64,000 bases of DNA from Prinsepia uniflora (taxonomy: Eukaryota; Streptophyta; Magnoliopsida; Rosales; Rosaceae): NCBI GenBank assembly GCA_032719365.1, contig CM064871.1, positions 33,887,566 to 33,951,565 on the forward strand, read 5' to 3'. How positions within the stretch are numbered: position 1 is the first letter of the stretch; each line of letters starts with the position of its first letter. Under the pieces are notes generated by a model. It worked only from the letters and a program-made list of their open reading frames with translations. It did no database searches and was not told the DNA's origin. The translations under genes were made by a program, and so were the position numbers. This document shows, piece after piece, positions 34,725 through 45,730 of the stretch.

Positions 34725-34862
34725 TACTCAACATCGGAGATTGTAAATGGTAAACTCCCAATCACAAGGAATCTTAGAAGGCATGGCAGAGCAAGCCTGC
34801 ATGGCCTTTGAGAGTATTGCACAAAGGGAGAAGAGGTTTCGCTATATAGGACATTCAGTTTA
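34725..34862 (+). pseudogene. Athila gag, continuation after the nested insertions
   Basis: After the TACTC duplicate the gag started at 22102 resumes: MVNSQSQGILEGMAEQA then AFESIAQREKRF..IGHS, aligning with residues 181-217 of the better Athila gag at 52282-53682. A stop (TAA) precedes MVNS. The remainder, with zinc knuckle and pol, is missing: the next sequence after the second solo LTR is a different Athila LTR, so the element was truncated by deletion. Confidence 0.88.
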
Positions 34863-37582
34863 TGTAACGACCCAGAATTTCTTTTTATTTGTAAATTGGA
34901 AATTCTATGTAAAATGACCATTTTACCCCTGATCAGGGAAAATTGTTGACTTTTGACCTGAGACATTGTTTGGATGTTGACCCTTGGCTGTTACATAGAT
35001 CGTGTCGGCAAGAGTTCATAGACAAGCAGCATACCAAATTTAGACGCTCGACGTGAAAGTTTCGGGTCATGGAGTTTGAGAGTTACTATTGCATTTCTGA
35101 GATTATGGGCCAAGTGGCATTATTGGATTGGTCAACTGGTTCCTTGGACCAATCAGATGAGTGACAAGTGTCAATCATCTAACTGGCCCATTTACCCAAA
35201 AGATTGGGGTGCATGTATCTGTCCTCCCGTTTCATTGTTCATTCAAACTGTGTACCAAGTATTTGAAAACACACACACAGCCATCGACCCATCTTCCCTA
35301 AACTTCCATCCTTCAGTTTGTGACCCTTGTGAGTGACAAAGAGAGTGGTTGACGGTGACTTAAGGCTGAGAACGGCGGCACACGGTGAAGAGGACAACCA
35401 CAGGCAAACTCGAAACTCTCAAGGTTAGGTCAAAGTTCGAATTTGGATTTTAGGCCTTGTTAAGTGGATCTAAGGGCCCAGAATGATTTTTCAGGTTGGT
35501 ACGAGCAGATTGGAGCCTAGAACTAGGCACGACGGCGCTGTGATCGATGGGAAACAGATCGGAAAACTAGCCTCCACTTTTTGCTTGAATTAAGGCATAA
35601 ATTTACGATGTTTTAGATGAATTTGAACTCGTAGATCCAATCTAGAAACCTAGACGATCCTGTAGGATGTAATGGTTTTAAAAACGGGGTTAAAATTGGG
35701 CGAGTTACAACCGAGTCGGGTTCTTGGGTTTGGGCAACCCAAACATAAAACCCATCGAGAGGTTAGGGGTAATGACGTAATCAGTTGATGTCATCATATG
35801 TCAGGCTGTTAGAGGACGTAGACCACTCAAGGCATGACACGTGTCATATGTTAGTGCACAGTTAGCACTGACATGTCAGTGATGTGACCAATCAAAGGGT
35901 GCCACGTGTCACTGACATGTTACTGACGTGGACCAGTGTGCTGCTGATATGTGGCACCTGTTAGAGTCTGACACGTGTTAGACTGACATTGTCAGATGAT
36001 ATCATTCTGACGTCAGTAGAGTTTACCGTTGACTTTTTACCAGTAGCATTGACTCGCATGTGAGGGCGCGTGGGCACTAGTTTTGAAGTGGGACCAGCAC
36101 CAATTGTAAGGTTGCGACCTTACGAATCCAATGATGGTGGTTTTATGTCGATCTGAGATCGCTTGATAGGTAAAAATGAGGTTTGATGCCTTGGGAAGCA
36201 TTTTCAGGGTGCTTTCTCGGGCCAGTGATGTTCTAGGGTTTGTTGTTGGACCTAGTAGGGTCAATTAGTAACCTTTGGATGTATTTGGACAGGCCTAGAG
36301 ACTGTGGTTTGCTTCGGGACAAGTTTAGGCTGTTCGTTAGCGTACCAAGGACTGATTGTGAGTGGACTGGTTGTTTTATATTGAAATTCATGCATAACCA
36401 TTTTACATGTTTTCTTAATTGATTTAAGTTAAATTTTTTTGAATCATGGAATTTATATATTCGAATCAATGTTCATGGACTATGTTATGGATTTACGTGA
36501 AAACGAGGTTTTTAGGCTTGACACCCACTAGGTAACCGTGTGACTCGGGTTTTGGGGTCAAAGGAGTTTTGAAAGAAATATTGATTCAAATGATTTGACC
36601 GGTGATCCGGTATAAGCATTTCTCTAGACACGAGTTTTAGAAATGGATTTCTGGATGTAGTTTTTGGAAGATTTTGGGCCTAGTCCCAAATGAAACTGTG
36701 ATTTGTTTTGATCTCAGAAAGGACGGATTTGAGTTATGATATTATTGAATTGCATGTTTTCACACTTATATATACCCTCTTGTATGTGCAGATTGCTCTC
36801 TTCCATACGTCGAGGATCCTAGAGTTGTTATGATCCACTGCCTAGGATGGGTGACTCCGAGGAGGAGCTCAGGCTCAGCAGTGCGAGTTATGATATCGTC
36901 TCGGACATATTAGGATCCGAGGTAGGTACCCATTTCGATATCACCCCAGACGTCGTAGATCCTGGGGGTATACTCGGAGATGAGATCCCGAGTAGTACGC
37001 GTACTGTAGAGAAATCGTGACTGGTATTGGTTGGACATCTGGGATATCGAGGATGGGTTTATATATATTGTGTTTCACTAATATTTGTGTCCAGATGTAT
37101 GCATGTATAGATAAATGTATACATATAGATATTAATATGTATGATTTGACTATGTTTATACGACTCATCTTGAATGCATGCATGTTTCTAAAACGGAGGA
37201 TCAAACTGTATATGTTTTCAAAATGAGTTTATAACTAATTTATTTTTGGTCCACTTACACTTTGACTATTTTTTTGACCCTCCAGGCGGTGGTACTGAGA
37301 AGGGGACCGACTCTGGGGCCTCTGCATAAATAGTACCGTTGTGTTCTATTCACCCTGAGGGGTAGGTGTTGGTAATTATTTTATTAGTACAAACATAATG
37401 CTCTCGTCCCTTGTATGACAATACTGTTGGATTAAATACCGGTGTGTATTTTGGAACCCTAATAAGGGTATTTGTGGTAATATAACCCTAGTAAGGGTAG
37501 TTGTGGTATTTTGAGGTACATGTCAGATGGGAGCAGGCCTTGCCCGTAGTGGTTCCCAGGGGGATCGGGTCGGGTCCTGTCA
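34863..37582 (+). mobile_element. Solo LTR of family A (2.7 kb)
   Basis: A plus-strand LTR from TGTAACGACCCAGAA to GGGTCGGGTCCTGTCA with a perfect GTTTA target duplication (34858-34862 and 37583-37587). No primer binding site or polypurine tract adjoins it, so it is a solo LTR. It keeps the U3 palindrome (35155-35180) and the GTGAGTGGAC (36359 region) and GTCCACTTACAC (37250 region) arms. It has a copy-specific, palindrome-dense segment at 35767-36016. Confidence 0.93.
35767..36016 (+). promoter_or_regulatory. Dense cluster of G-box and TGACGT palindromes in U3
   Basis: Within 250 bp are three CACGTG cores (35838, 35903, 35972), the first as the perfect palindrome TGACACGTGTCA; three TGACGT motifs (35773, 35924, 36008), the last as CTGACGTCAG; and ACTGACATGTCAGT (35867-35880). 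CACGTG and TGACGTCA are classic plant bZIP/bHLH sites. That they drive this LTR is inference. Confidence 0.55.
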
Positions 37583-39161
37583 GTTTATGCTTTTAGAAAC
37601 TAAACCACAAGAGTCGAAGATTAGAGACGTAAAACCATGAACATGGATGGAAGGAGCCAAGTCCCTTGCCCATGTGCCAAGATTGAGGCACTTGTGATGT
37701 GCTGGGCTTCATAAAGACTTGAGGAGCTAAGAAGGGATTACTTGAAGACCAAGAAACTCAAGATGAGTCCCTAGCTCACAAGTGGCCAAAGATCAGCGTA
37801 GAGAGTTCCTGCGGAACATCCAAATTTTGGGTATCGGCCCGAAGAGCTTAGAATGAGTCATAAAATGGGCTACATATGGTTGGAAAGGTCTGGAAGTCTA
37901 ATTTCAAATGGAATTGACAACTTGTTATTTGTAAATTTTTAAAAAGAGTAATCACGTCATAAAGGGACACTGTTCATTTTTCAAAACAACAAATTTCGGT
38001 TTCAAAACTTAATGCTGGTTACAAGGAGTTATCAATGGAGTCAATGGGAGTTATTACATGGCAATAAAACTCTTGGAATGTGGCTGTTTCAGTTGTCTTC
38101 TATACCTATAAATAGTGGCCTCATTGTTCATAATAGGTGACCTTCTTCACAAACTTTTTTTCTCCCTTGTTTTTAAGCCTAGGTGCAAAATACCAAAGTT
38201 ATGTATAAGAGTTTAGTCTGAGTTCTTTTGTTGTTCTTCCCTCTTCACTATGTTCCATATGCGACTCAAAGAACTTATTGAATAATGATCCTCCCTTCCC
38301 ACCCACCTTGGCTTCCATCTGCGATTTAGAGATTCCAAAAGTGTAGTAATCTTTTATAATTTTTCTATACTCTTGTATTTGTTCTTTGTTATTTTATAAT
38401 GCAATTTATATTTCATTATTTCTTGTTTAAACTCATTCAAATAATTAAATAGACGAGTATGGGTTTCTACTTCCATCATATGTATGTACTATCTTCAATC
38501 TTCGTGTGTTTTACTTTCTGGATTTGAGATACTTCGTATGTTCTAGTGCTTAAACTTCAATATGATGCTAAATGTATTGTACGCGATTCGAAGCGTTTAG
38601 ATTTTGGTTGAAGAGACCTGATGTATTGCCCGCGCTTCGGAGCATTCCTTCAACAACTTAAGGTGAATCATAATATCAGTGTATTGTCCACGTTTCAGAG
38701 TATTATAATACGAGAAACATATACAAGTAACTGAGATAATGAAAGTAGGATTTCGTGACTGGTTTAATGTGTACAAGTGTTGGTATAGAGATATGGTATG
38801 GGGAAGAAGTGATCACATGTACATATGTTAGTTAGGAGTAGATTAAGTAATGTGACTGTTAATTTGGATTTACTTACGTAAAACTGTCGATTTTGTCTAT
38901 AAAATTAATTTATAGTTGTAAGTCTTAGTTAGCATGAGCATTCGCATTTCAATTCATAGTTTTAGACAGGTATCTTCGGCTACAACATCTTTAAAAACCC
39001 CCAAATTATTATTTTTTTTAACTAACCATTATAAAATGTCTCTCAATTCCCTAGTCCAGAATGCTCCCTACTTATTGAATACTACAATTTACAAAAAAGG
39101 GTTTTAAGTAGGGCATTGCATGAATTAAGTGTTAATAAGAATACCTAAAATGTACATATCA
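37583..39161 (+). mobile_element. Athila 5' LTR, lacking its first ~86 bp
   Basis: This aligns with the 3' LTR at 47689-49373 from GTTTATGCTTTTAG onward. The first ~86 bases of the 3' LTR have no counterpart because the element is joined to the gag fragment at 34862 by a deletion. It ends TGTACATATCA, followed by a degenerate tRNA-Asp primer binding site. CTATAAATAG at 38106-38115 is a convincing TATA box. Confidence 0.88.
38106..38115 (+). promoter_or_regulatory. TATA box in Athila 5' LTR
   Basis: CTATAAATAG, conserved exactly at 48336-48345 in the 3' LTR, about 520 bases from the truncated start. Confidence 0.7.
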
Positions 39162-39166
39162 ATTTT

Positions 39167-39184
39167 TAGCGTCGTTTCCAGGGA
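39167..39184 (+). other. Athila primer binding site, degenerate
   Basis: TAGCGTCGTTTCCAGGGA matches the Athila tRNA-Asp site TGGCGCCGTTGCCGGGGA at 14 of 18 bases, five bases after the LTR end. Confidence 0.8.
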
Positions 39185-40883
39185 ATTTAAAATCGTTCAT
39201 AATGTGTTAGTCTATATAAAAATTGTTCATATGTACATTGTCATATTATACTTGTTTATATTTGTTCATAAAACTAGTCTCGGCTATATGTGGATCACTT
39301 TTTCTTTGGAATTTAGATTTTGGTCTTTAATGGAATAGGTGAAGTCTCATTTGTTAGCTCTCACCTAAACCCTTCATAGACCTAGAAGCCCTGAGGTTAA
39401 GGGTGGTGGTTGTTAACACTTGAGTTATCTTTGAACGAACACTTGTTCATCTAGAATAAGAAATTTTTTAGGGTGATGTCTAGGACAAGTGACTATACTC
39501 ATAACGCATTTTGGGTCTAAGAAAAGGACATCAATGCAGATTCAGTCTCGGGATGTCTTGAAATTAGCCCTGCCTCTTATGTTCATTCTTTTTAATCTTA
39601 TCACTTTTGAACTTACCCAAACAGATGAATAATTATTCGAAAGCTAAGATATTTACTTTGGCCGCACGGACATAGAAGGCTCCATCTAAAATTTGAATGC
39701 ATATGAAGTATATATATCTTTGACTTCCCCAACATGTAAATATTTTTTCCTATTAAATGTTTTAGTGTTATATGAATCTCCCGTCCCTTTTCTTCAAATC
39801 TTGCTTTCTGGGAATAGGTAGTGCCCTTTTTGGTTACTTACTGCTTAACCCTTCATGATGTGTGGATTTCATCACTGCACAATGTAGACTAAGTGAATCT
39901 ATGAACATAAGGTTGTGGGCAGAGTTGTAAACACTTGGGATTGGTAAAACAAACTTTGAAAACCTCCATCGCTTGGTCATGGTGTCTAGGAGGGTTATGA
40001 CTGGTGACAAGTTTCGACTAAGAAAGGAACATCAATATAGTAAATGCCCTAGCTAAGCTAGCCTCGGGATGTTCTCGAAATTAATCCTTGCTTCTCGTGT
40101 TACATCTATCCCAATTGGCCATGATCAATGTTGAATGGTGGAGGGATTGAGGTTTGGTTTATAAGTACGTGTAGGCCGTAAGTCTGGAAGGTACTATGAG
40201 ACGGGGGAATGGAAGGTGATTCATGTAATTCTAAGGCTCTATCTATTGCATTTGTAAATTAAATGCCCTTCCTAAGGTTTCATGATGCTCGGATTTCATC
40301 ACTGGGCCCCCTAGACTAAGTGAATGAAGGGAAATGAGATCGAAGGTGCATGTCATCCTTTTCATGCATGGTTGTGTAACTATTATGTCTTGTGTAGATT
40401 CTGAAAATTTCTCTCTTATGCATTCACACCATTCTTCATGTAGATACTTATGTGTTGCATTAGTTTAGACTTTCTTGGAACTTGTACATTTTCTTACCAT
40501 TTCTGTGACTCTACTTTGTGCATTCTACACCTGTTTATACTTTGTCATTTCTTACTTGTATATATGTTATTTCCTACTTGTATATATGTCGCTTACATTT
40601 GTTTATACTTTCTCTTACATTACTTTTCATGATTTCCTTAACTTGTACATTTGCTAACACTAACCATAACTCTTGTAAAGTTATTCTAATCAAAACAACA
40701 TTGACTTTAACTTGTTACATACGATTACATGTGTAAACTTACATTATAACTTATCTCTTCTAATGATGTAGGTACTTGGTTATGAATGAGCTTGAAGCAA
40801 GCTAGACTTGATAGGTTGAGAAGACAACTCGAAATCCCACAAATGACACAAGTCATATTGATGCACTCAAATCCATAGGAGAG
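39185..40883 (+). other. Long Athila leader with internal duplication, no gene
   Basis: A 1.7-kb non-coding leader. An imperfect direct duplication with a period of about 430-505 bp is visible: TGTCTAGGA at 39477 and 39982, ACATCAAT..AG with CTCGGGATGT at 39527 and 40029, and TTCATGATG.....GATTTCATCACTG at 39853 and 40279. The region 40450-40640 is T/C-rich with repeated CTTGTATATATGT. Short frames here are not genes. Confidence 0.65.
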
Positions 40884-42320
40884 ATGAGTGAAACCTCAAA
40901 AGAGCAACAGACTCTTGAAGCACCTTTGGACATGACACACAATCTGAGCATCAATGAGCAGACCTACTCAAAAAAGAATGGCACTACGAAGTTCAACATC
41001 CAATATCCCGAGCCTAGAACCAACAAGAAAGATATTGAGGTTAAGAATAGAGTCCTACATCAGCTGCCCAAGTTCCATGGAATTAGGAACAAGATCCACA
41101 CAAGCATTTGACTAAGTTCCAATTCATTGTTGGTAGCATGTGTCCTGATGATGCAAACTTGAAAATCATGAAGTTGAATGCTTTCCCGTTGTTCTTGGAA
41201 GATAGAGAATGGGCATGGCTTTTGGGGCTCCCATCGAAACATGACGAGAAATTCAGCCAGTACTATGAAACGTGGAAGGAACTTTGTTCTTCATGCCCTA
41301 ATCATGGGATCACTGAAGACTATCTTTTAACCTACTTCTACAAAGGACACAGGGCTTGGGACAGAGGACTACTTGATGCTGCAGATAATGGAAGTTTCTT
41401 AGCTAGGAGCTTCGCATAGGGTAATGCACTACTTGAAATCCTTGTACTCAATGATGCACAATATGAAGGTGTTGAGCCTCTTCTGAGAAAGGTACATGAG
41501 GTAAGTTCCCATGTTATTAATGATATTAATGATACTAAATTAGATAAGCTAACCTCTATGCTCTCGAATATGTTGGAACTTAATAAACAGGTAGCTCTGG
41601 TTTGTTCCACATACTCTCAAGGCCACATTGATGACCAATGTCCTACACTATAAGGGAGGAAGACAACGGAAGTGAGATGGCACACACCATTGGAGGCTTC
41701 AAGGGAGGATCAAGGAACCAAGATTACAGATGGAGATATCCAAACAATGTCCTGAACCCTCAGCACATGAATACAGGCCCAAATAAGGCCCATAACCAAT
41801 TCCAACGACCCATATTGCAACCAAGGCCCTCGATTCCATGTTCTAAATTTTCTCATAATCATGCACTTAATCATATCTCTTCATCTTCTAACCCTGGTTA
41901 TGAGAAAAAATTTGGATACTTTTTCCCAAAAGCAGCAAACACTAACGGCCTCAACTCAAGCTCTTGTCACAGGTTAGTAAAATCAGCAGAAAGAAATCGC
42001 AGATCTCAAGGGCCAAATGGGCAAGTTCATGGACTTCAAGGGTAAGATCCAAGTCATTGGGGATGCTTTCACCCCAACCTACGCCTAACTCGAATGTAAT
42101 ACATGAGGCCAAAGCTATTGTCACCCAAAGTGGTAAGGTACTAGGAGACATAGAGCAAGATCTAGCCTTTTTTACGGCTGAAAAGCACAAGGTGGCATCT
42201 AAGAACACCACAGTACAACCACCAAATCAACCTACCCACACCCAAGGTAAGGACCCTATCCCTTCAAGCTGGGTTGTGACTAATTCTCCGCTCTTGCGTG
42301 CACCATTTTCCAAGTAGGTT
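40884..42320 (+). pseudogene. Athila gag remnant (second element)
   Basis: Capsid gene of the element between the LTRs at 37583 and 47689. A stretch from 41108 reads MTKFQFIVGSM...IMKLNAFPLFLEDREWAW, then YYETWKELCSSCPNHGITEDYLLTYFYKG and LLDAADNGSFLAR, the Athila/Tat gag core. A segment between AWLLGLP and YYETW is shorter than in relatives, so part of the core is deleted. Frameshifts follow near 41420. Downstream, SQPTPNSN...AKAIVTQSGKVL near 42075-42145 corresponds to the ITLRSG-like motif at the gag/protease border. Not functional. Confidence 0.85.
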
Positions 42321-43114
42321 TGCAAACTCTAAGAAGGATGTATCCGATGAGAAAATTCTTCAAGAGGGTGCAAAACAACATGCCCTTAATCAAGTGAATC
42401 AAGCAAGTGCCAAAGTATGCTAAGTTTCTAAAAGAGTTAGGCACGCACTCCAAGGTGCCAAACAAGGGGGAAGAAGGTTGTGATGGTAAGTGAGACAGAT
42501 TTTGCTGTATACCCCCAAAGTTGAAGGATCTAGGGATTTTTCATGTCCCTTGCGTGTTCGGTAAACTTAAACATGATGATGTTATCATTCAATTAGCCAG
42601 TCGTTCTAATGTCTATCCTAAAGAATACATTGAAGATGTTCTTGTGCAGGTCAATCAAATAATTTTCCCTGCCAACTTTTATGTCCTTGAAATGGATGAT
42701 TTCCCTACGAATCAAGCTCCACTGATGCTATTGGGACAACCATTCATAAGAATGGCTAAAATAACAATTGACGTATTAAATGGAACCCTAACTATGGAAG
42801 TCGATGGAGAGGAAATAGGATTCAACATCTATGATGCCATAAGGTATCCTAGTTCAACGACTCAAATTGTATTTTCTATTAATGTATGTAACTATCTTAT
42901 GCAGAACCATCTGGAATCTACACGTGAGGATGCACTAAATATGATGATCCAGGAAGGAGTAGGCCTAACTCAACTTGGGGGCGCCCTGGTTGAAGACATA
43001 GAACCTGAACTAGAACCTCGGATTCGCGAAGAATGGTTCAAGCCTCCATTATTGAGCTCAAAGTTCTACCTAGCCACCTTAAGTATGCCTATCTCAGCCC
43101 TGATGAGACTTTAA
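42321..43114 (+). pseudogene. Athila protease remnant lacking its catalytic motif
   Basis: The protease end is well preserved from 42521: LKDLGIFHVPCVFG, then VIIQLASRSNVYP, EDVLVQVNQIIFPANFYVLEMDD, MLLGQPFIRMAKITIDV and GTLTMEVDGEEIGFNIYDA. The catalytic segment (CDTGASINIMPFHIYKSL in the copy at 51561-52281) is missing between CVFG and KLKHDDV near 42560, as a clean in-frame loss of about 26 residues. The frame then stays open for 197 codons to the stop at 43112-43114. Protease activity would be impossible. Confidence 0.85.
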
Positions 43115-44130
43115 CCATCATAGTGTCGTCTACACTGACTAAACACATGAAGAAAGATTGGTACGTGTCTTGACCAAGTATGAGACAACAGTTGGATGGA
43201 CTTTGTCAAACATCAAGGGAATCAGCCCTACTACCTATGTGCATCGAATCTTCCTAGAAGATGATGCAAAGCCCTCTAGAGAAGCCTAGAATCGACTCCA
43301 TCCTCCAATGATGGATGTTGTTAAGAAAAAAGTTATCAAACTCATGGATTATGATGTCATCTACCAAATTTCAGACAACAAATGGGTCTCACCAGTCCAA
43401 GTAGTTTCCAAGAAAAGTGGAGTCACTGTTGTTAAGAACAACGAAGGTGAGCTTGTACCCCAGAGAACATTTATTGGATATAGAGTTTGCATCGATTATA
43501 GGCGCCTTAACAAAGCAACCAAGTAGGACCACTTTCCTTTGCCCTTCATCGATCAAATGCTTAAAAGGGTAGCCCATCATTCTTGTTACTATTTTCTTGA
43601 TGGTTATTCCGGATATAATCAAATATGTATAGCTGAAAATGAATAAGACAAACAAACTTTCACTTGTTCTTTTGGAACTTTTGCCTATAGGAGAATGCCC
43701 TTTGGCTTATGCAACGTCCTTGGCACATTCCAAAGATGCATGCTTTCTATTTTCTCTTAATATGCCAAAAAATTAATTGAAGTGTTAATTGAAGATTTCA
43801 GTGTCTTTGGGGATAGTTTTGATGCATGATTATGACACTTAGAACTTATCTTATAAAGATGTGTCGGAATTAATCTAGTACTTAACTAGGAAAAATGTCA
43901 TTTATTGGTTAGACAAGAGATAGTCTTAGGCCATATTGTCTTTGAAAGGGAAATCAAAGTTGATAAATCTAAAGTTGATATTGTACGATACTTACCCTCT
44001 CCCACTTATGTGAGAGAGATTCATTCATTTCTTAGTCACGCAGGTTTCTATAGAAGATTCATCTACGATTTTTCCGACATTGCGAGGCCCTTGTGTCGAT
44101 TGCATTAGGAGGAGACACCCTATGTCTTTG
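43115..44130 (+). pseudogene. Athila reverse transcriptase remnant
   Basis: RT of the second element, in changing frames. Visible are GWTLSNIKGISPTTYVHRI, then NKWVSPVQVVSKKSGVTVVKN and RVCIDYRRLN (43370-43516), with a stop just after, DHFPLPFIDQM, FLDGYSGYN and FTCSFGTFAYRRMPFG. The catalytic box is LIEDFSVFG at 43785-43811 instead of FMDDFSVFG, so the first catalytic aspartate is glutamate. HAGFYRRFIYDFS near 44038-44076 is the thumb/connection. Many TAG/TAA stops break it. Confidence 0.87.
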
Positions 44131-44640
44131 ATAAGGATTGCTGTCAAGATTTTGAAAGGATGAAATAACTCTTGACCGCGACACCCATTCTGTGTGCCCC
44201 TGATTGGTCCTTACCCTTTGAACTAATGTGTGATGCCTCTTATTTTGCAATTGGTGCCGTGCTTGGACAAAAGAAGGACAAGAAGCCCTATGTCATATAA
44301 TATGCATCTAGAACTCTTAATGATGCCCAACTAAACTATACCACAACTAAGAAGGAGTTGCTTGCTATTGTGTTTGTTTTAGATAAGTTTCATTCTTACT
44401 TACTTCAAACTAAAGTTATTGTTTACATTGGCCATTTGAGCTGCATTGTGCATGGATAAGACCCTCTTGAGATTCAAGAGATGTTTCCAGATGAATAACT
44501 CTTCAAAATAGAGGTAAGTACTCCTTGGTATGCTGATATTGTCAATTACTTGGTCACCAAGTAGTTACCTCCCTCTCTAACTCGTGCACAAAAAGAAAAA
44601 CTCAAGAATCATGTTAGGTACTATATTTGGGATGAACCTT
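44131..44640 (+). pseudogene. Athila RNase H remnant
   Basis: Recognisable pieces: ATPILCAPDWSLPFELMCDASYFAIGAVLGQKKDKKPYVI, then YASRTLNDAQLNYTTTKKELLAIVF and KVIVYIGHL. In the last the usual TDH is IGH, so a catalytic aspartate is lost. Several stops are present. Downstream STPWYADIVNYLVT belongs to the linker before integrase. Confidence 0.82.
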
Positions 44641-45730
44641 ACTCTTGGAAAAATTGTGCCGACTTTTTAATTAGGAGATGTGTCCCTGATATTTAGCATA
44701 AATCTGTTCTAGAATTCTATCGTAGTCATGCATGCGGATGACACTTTAATTCTCGAAAAAGGGCCCTCAAAGATTTAGAGTTTGGATTATATTGGCCTGC
44801 ACTTTTTTCAAGATGCACATTCATTATGTTTAGCATGTGATAAGTGTCACAGATCCGGAAACTTAGGGCGAAGAGATGAAATGCCACAACATTATGTTTT
44901 AATTGTTAAATTGTTTGAAGTATGGGGCATAGATTTTATAGCACCATTTCCCTCTTCTAATGGCTATCTCTATATCTTACTTTCCATGGATTATGTATCA
45001 AAGTGGGTGGAGGCTAAGGCCGCCTAAACTAATGACTCTAAAGCTATTGCAGATTTGCTCAGGACTAACATCTTTTCTAGGTTCAGAATACCACATGTTT
45101 TGATAAGCGATGAGGGAAGTCATTTTTGCAATAGGACCGTTGAAGCTTTACTAAAAAAAGTATGGTGTTACTCACAGAGTATCCACGCCATACCATCCTC
45201 AAACGAGTGGAATGGCTAAGGTAAGCAATCGGGAAATTAAGAAGATTTTGGAGACAACGGTGGCCCCAAATCACAAGGATGGAAGTTAGTGTCTAGATGA
45301 TGCACTGTGGGCATATCGAACTACTTACAAGACGCCACTGAGGATTTCACCCTATAGAGTTTTCTATGGCAAAGCATGCCACCTTCCGGTGGAGTTGGAA
45401 CGTAAAGCATGGTGGGTCATCAAGAAGTTCAATATAGCATTGGATGAGGTCGGGTAACATTGGAAGTTCCAGTTGAGTGAGCTCAAAAAAATCATGAACG
45501 ATGCATTTGAGAACGCTCTGACAAACAGATCAAACAGATCAAGAGTAAAATGTTTGACATTGGCTAGAAAGTTTTTTTGTCGAATTCACGAGTTAGACTC
45601 TTTCTTGGTAAGTTATGTTCTAGATGGGCAGGTCCCTTTGTTGTTACTAATGTGTTTACCCATGGAGCTTTATAAATTAAAAGTTTTGAAAGTCGGAAAA
45701 AGTTCAAGGTAAATGGCCACAAAATTTACC
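44641..45730 (+). pseudogene. Athila integrase remnant
   Basis: Integrase of the second element. The linker IRRCVPD and EFYRSHACG lead into the core, where VWGIDFIAPFPSSNGYLYILLSMDYVSKWVEAKAA (44923-45027) keeps the first catalytic Asp, unlike the first Athila copy. The second catalytic region (ISDEGSHFCN, near 45100-45135) and YHPQTSG-like sequence (near 45190) are in shifted frames. LEFYGKACHLPVELERKAWW-like sequence near 45358-45415 and a C-terminal GQVPLLLLMCLPM fragment follow, ending by ~45730. GTAGACAACCCAG at about 45853 corresponds to the GGAGGCAACCC motif after pol. Confidence 0.83.
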
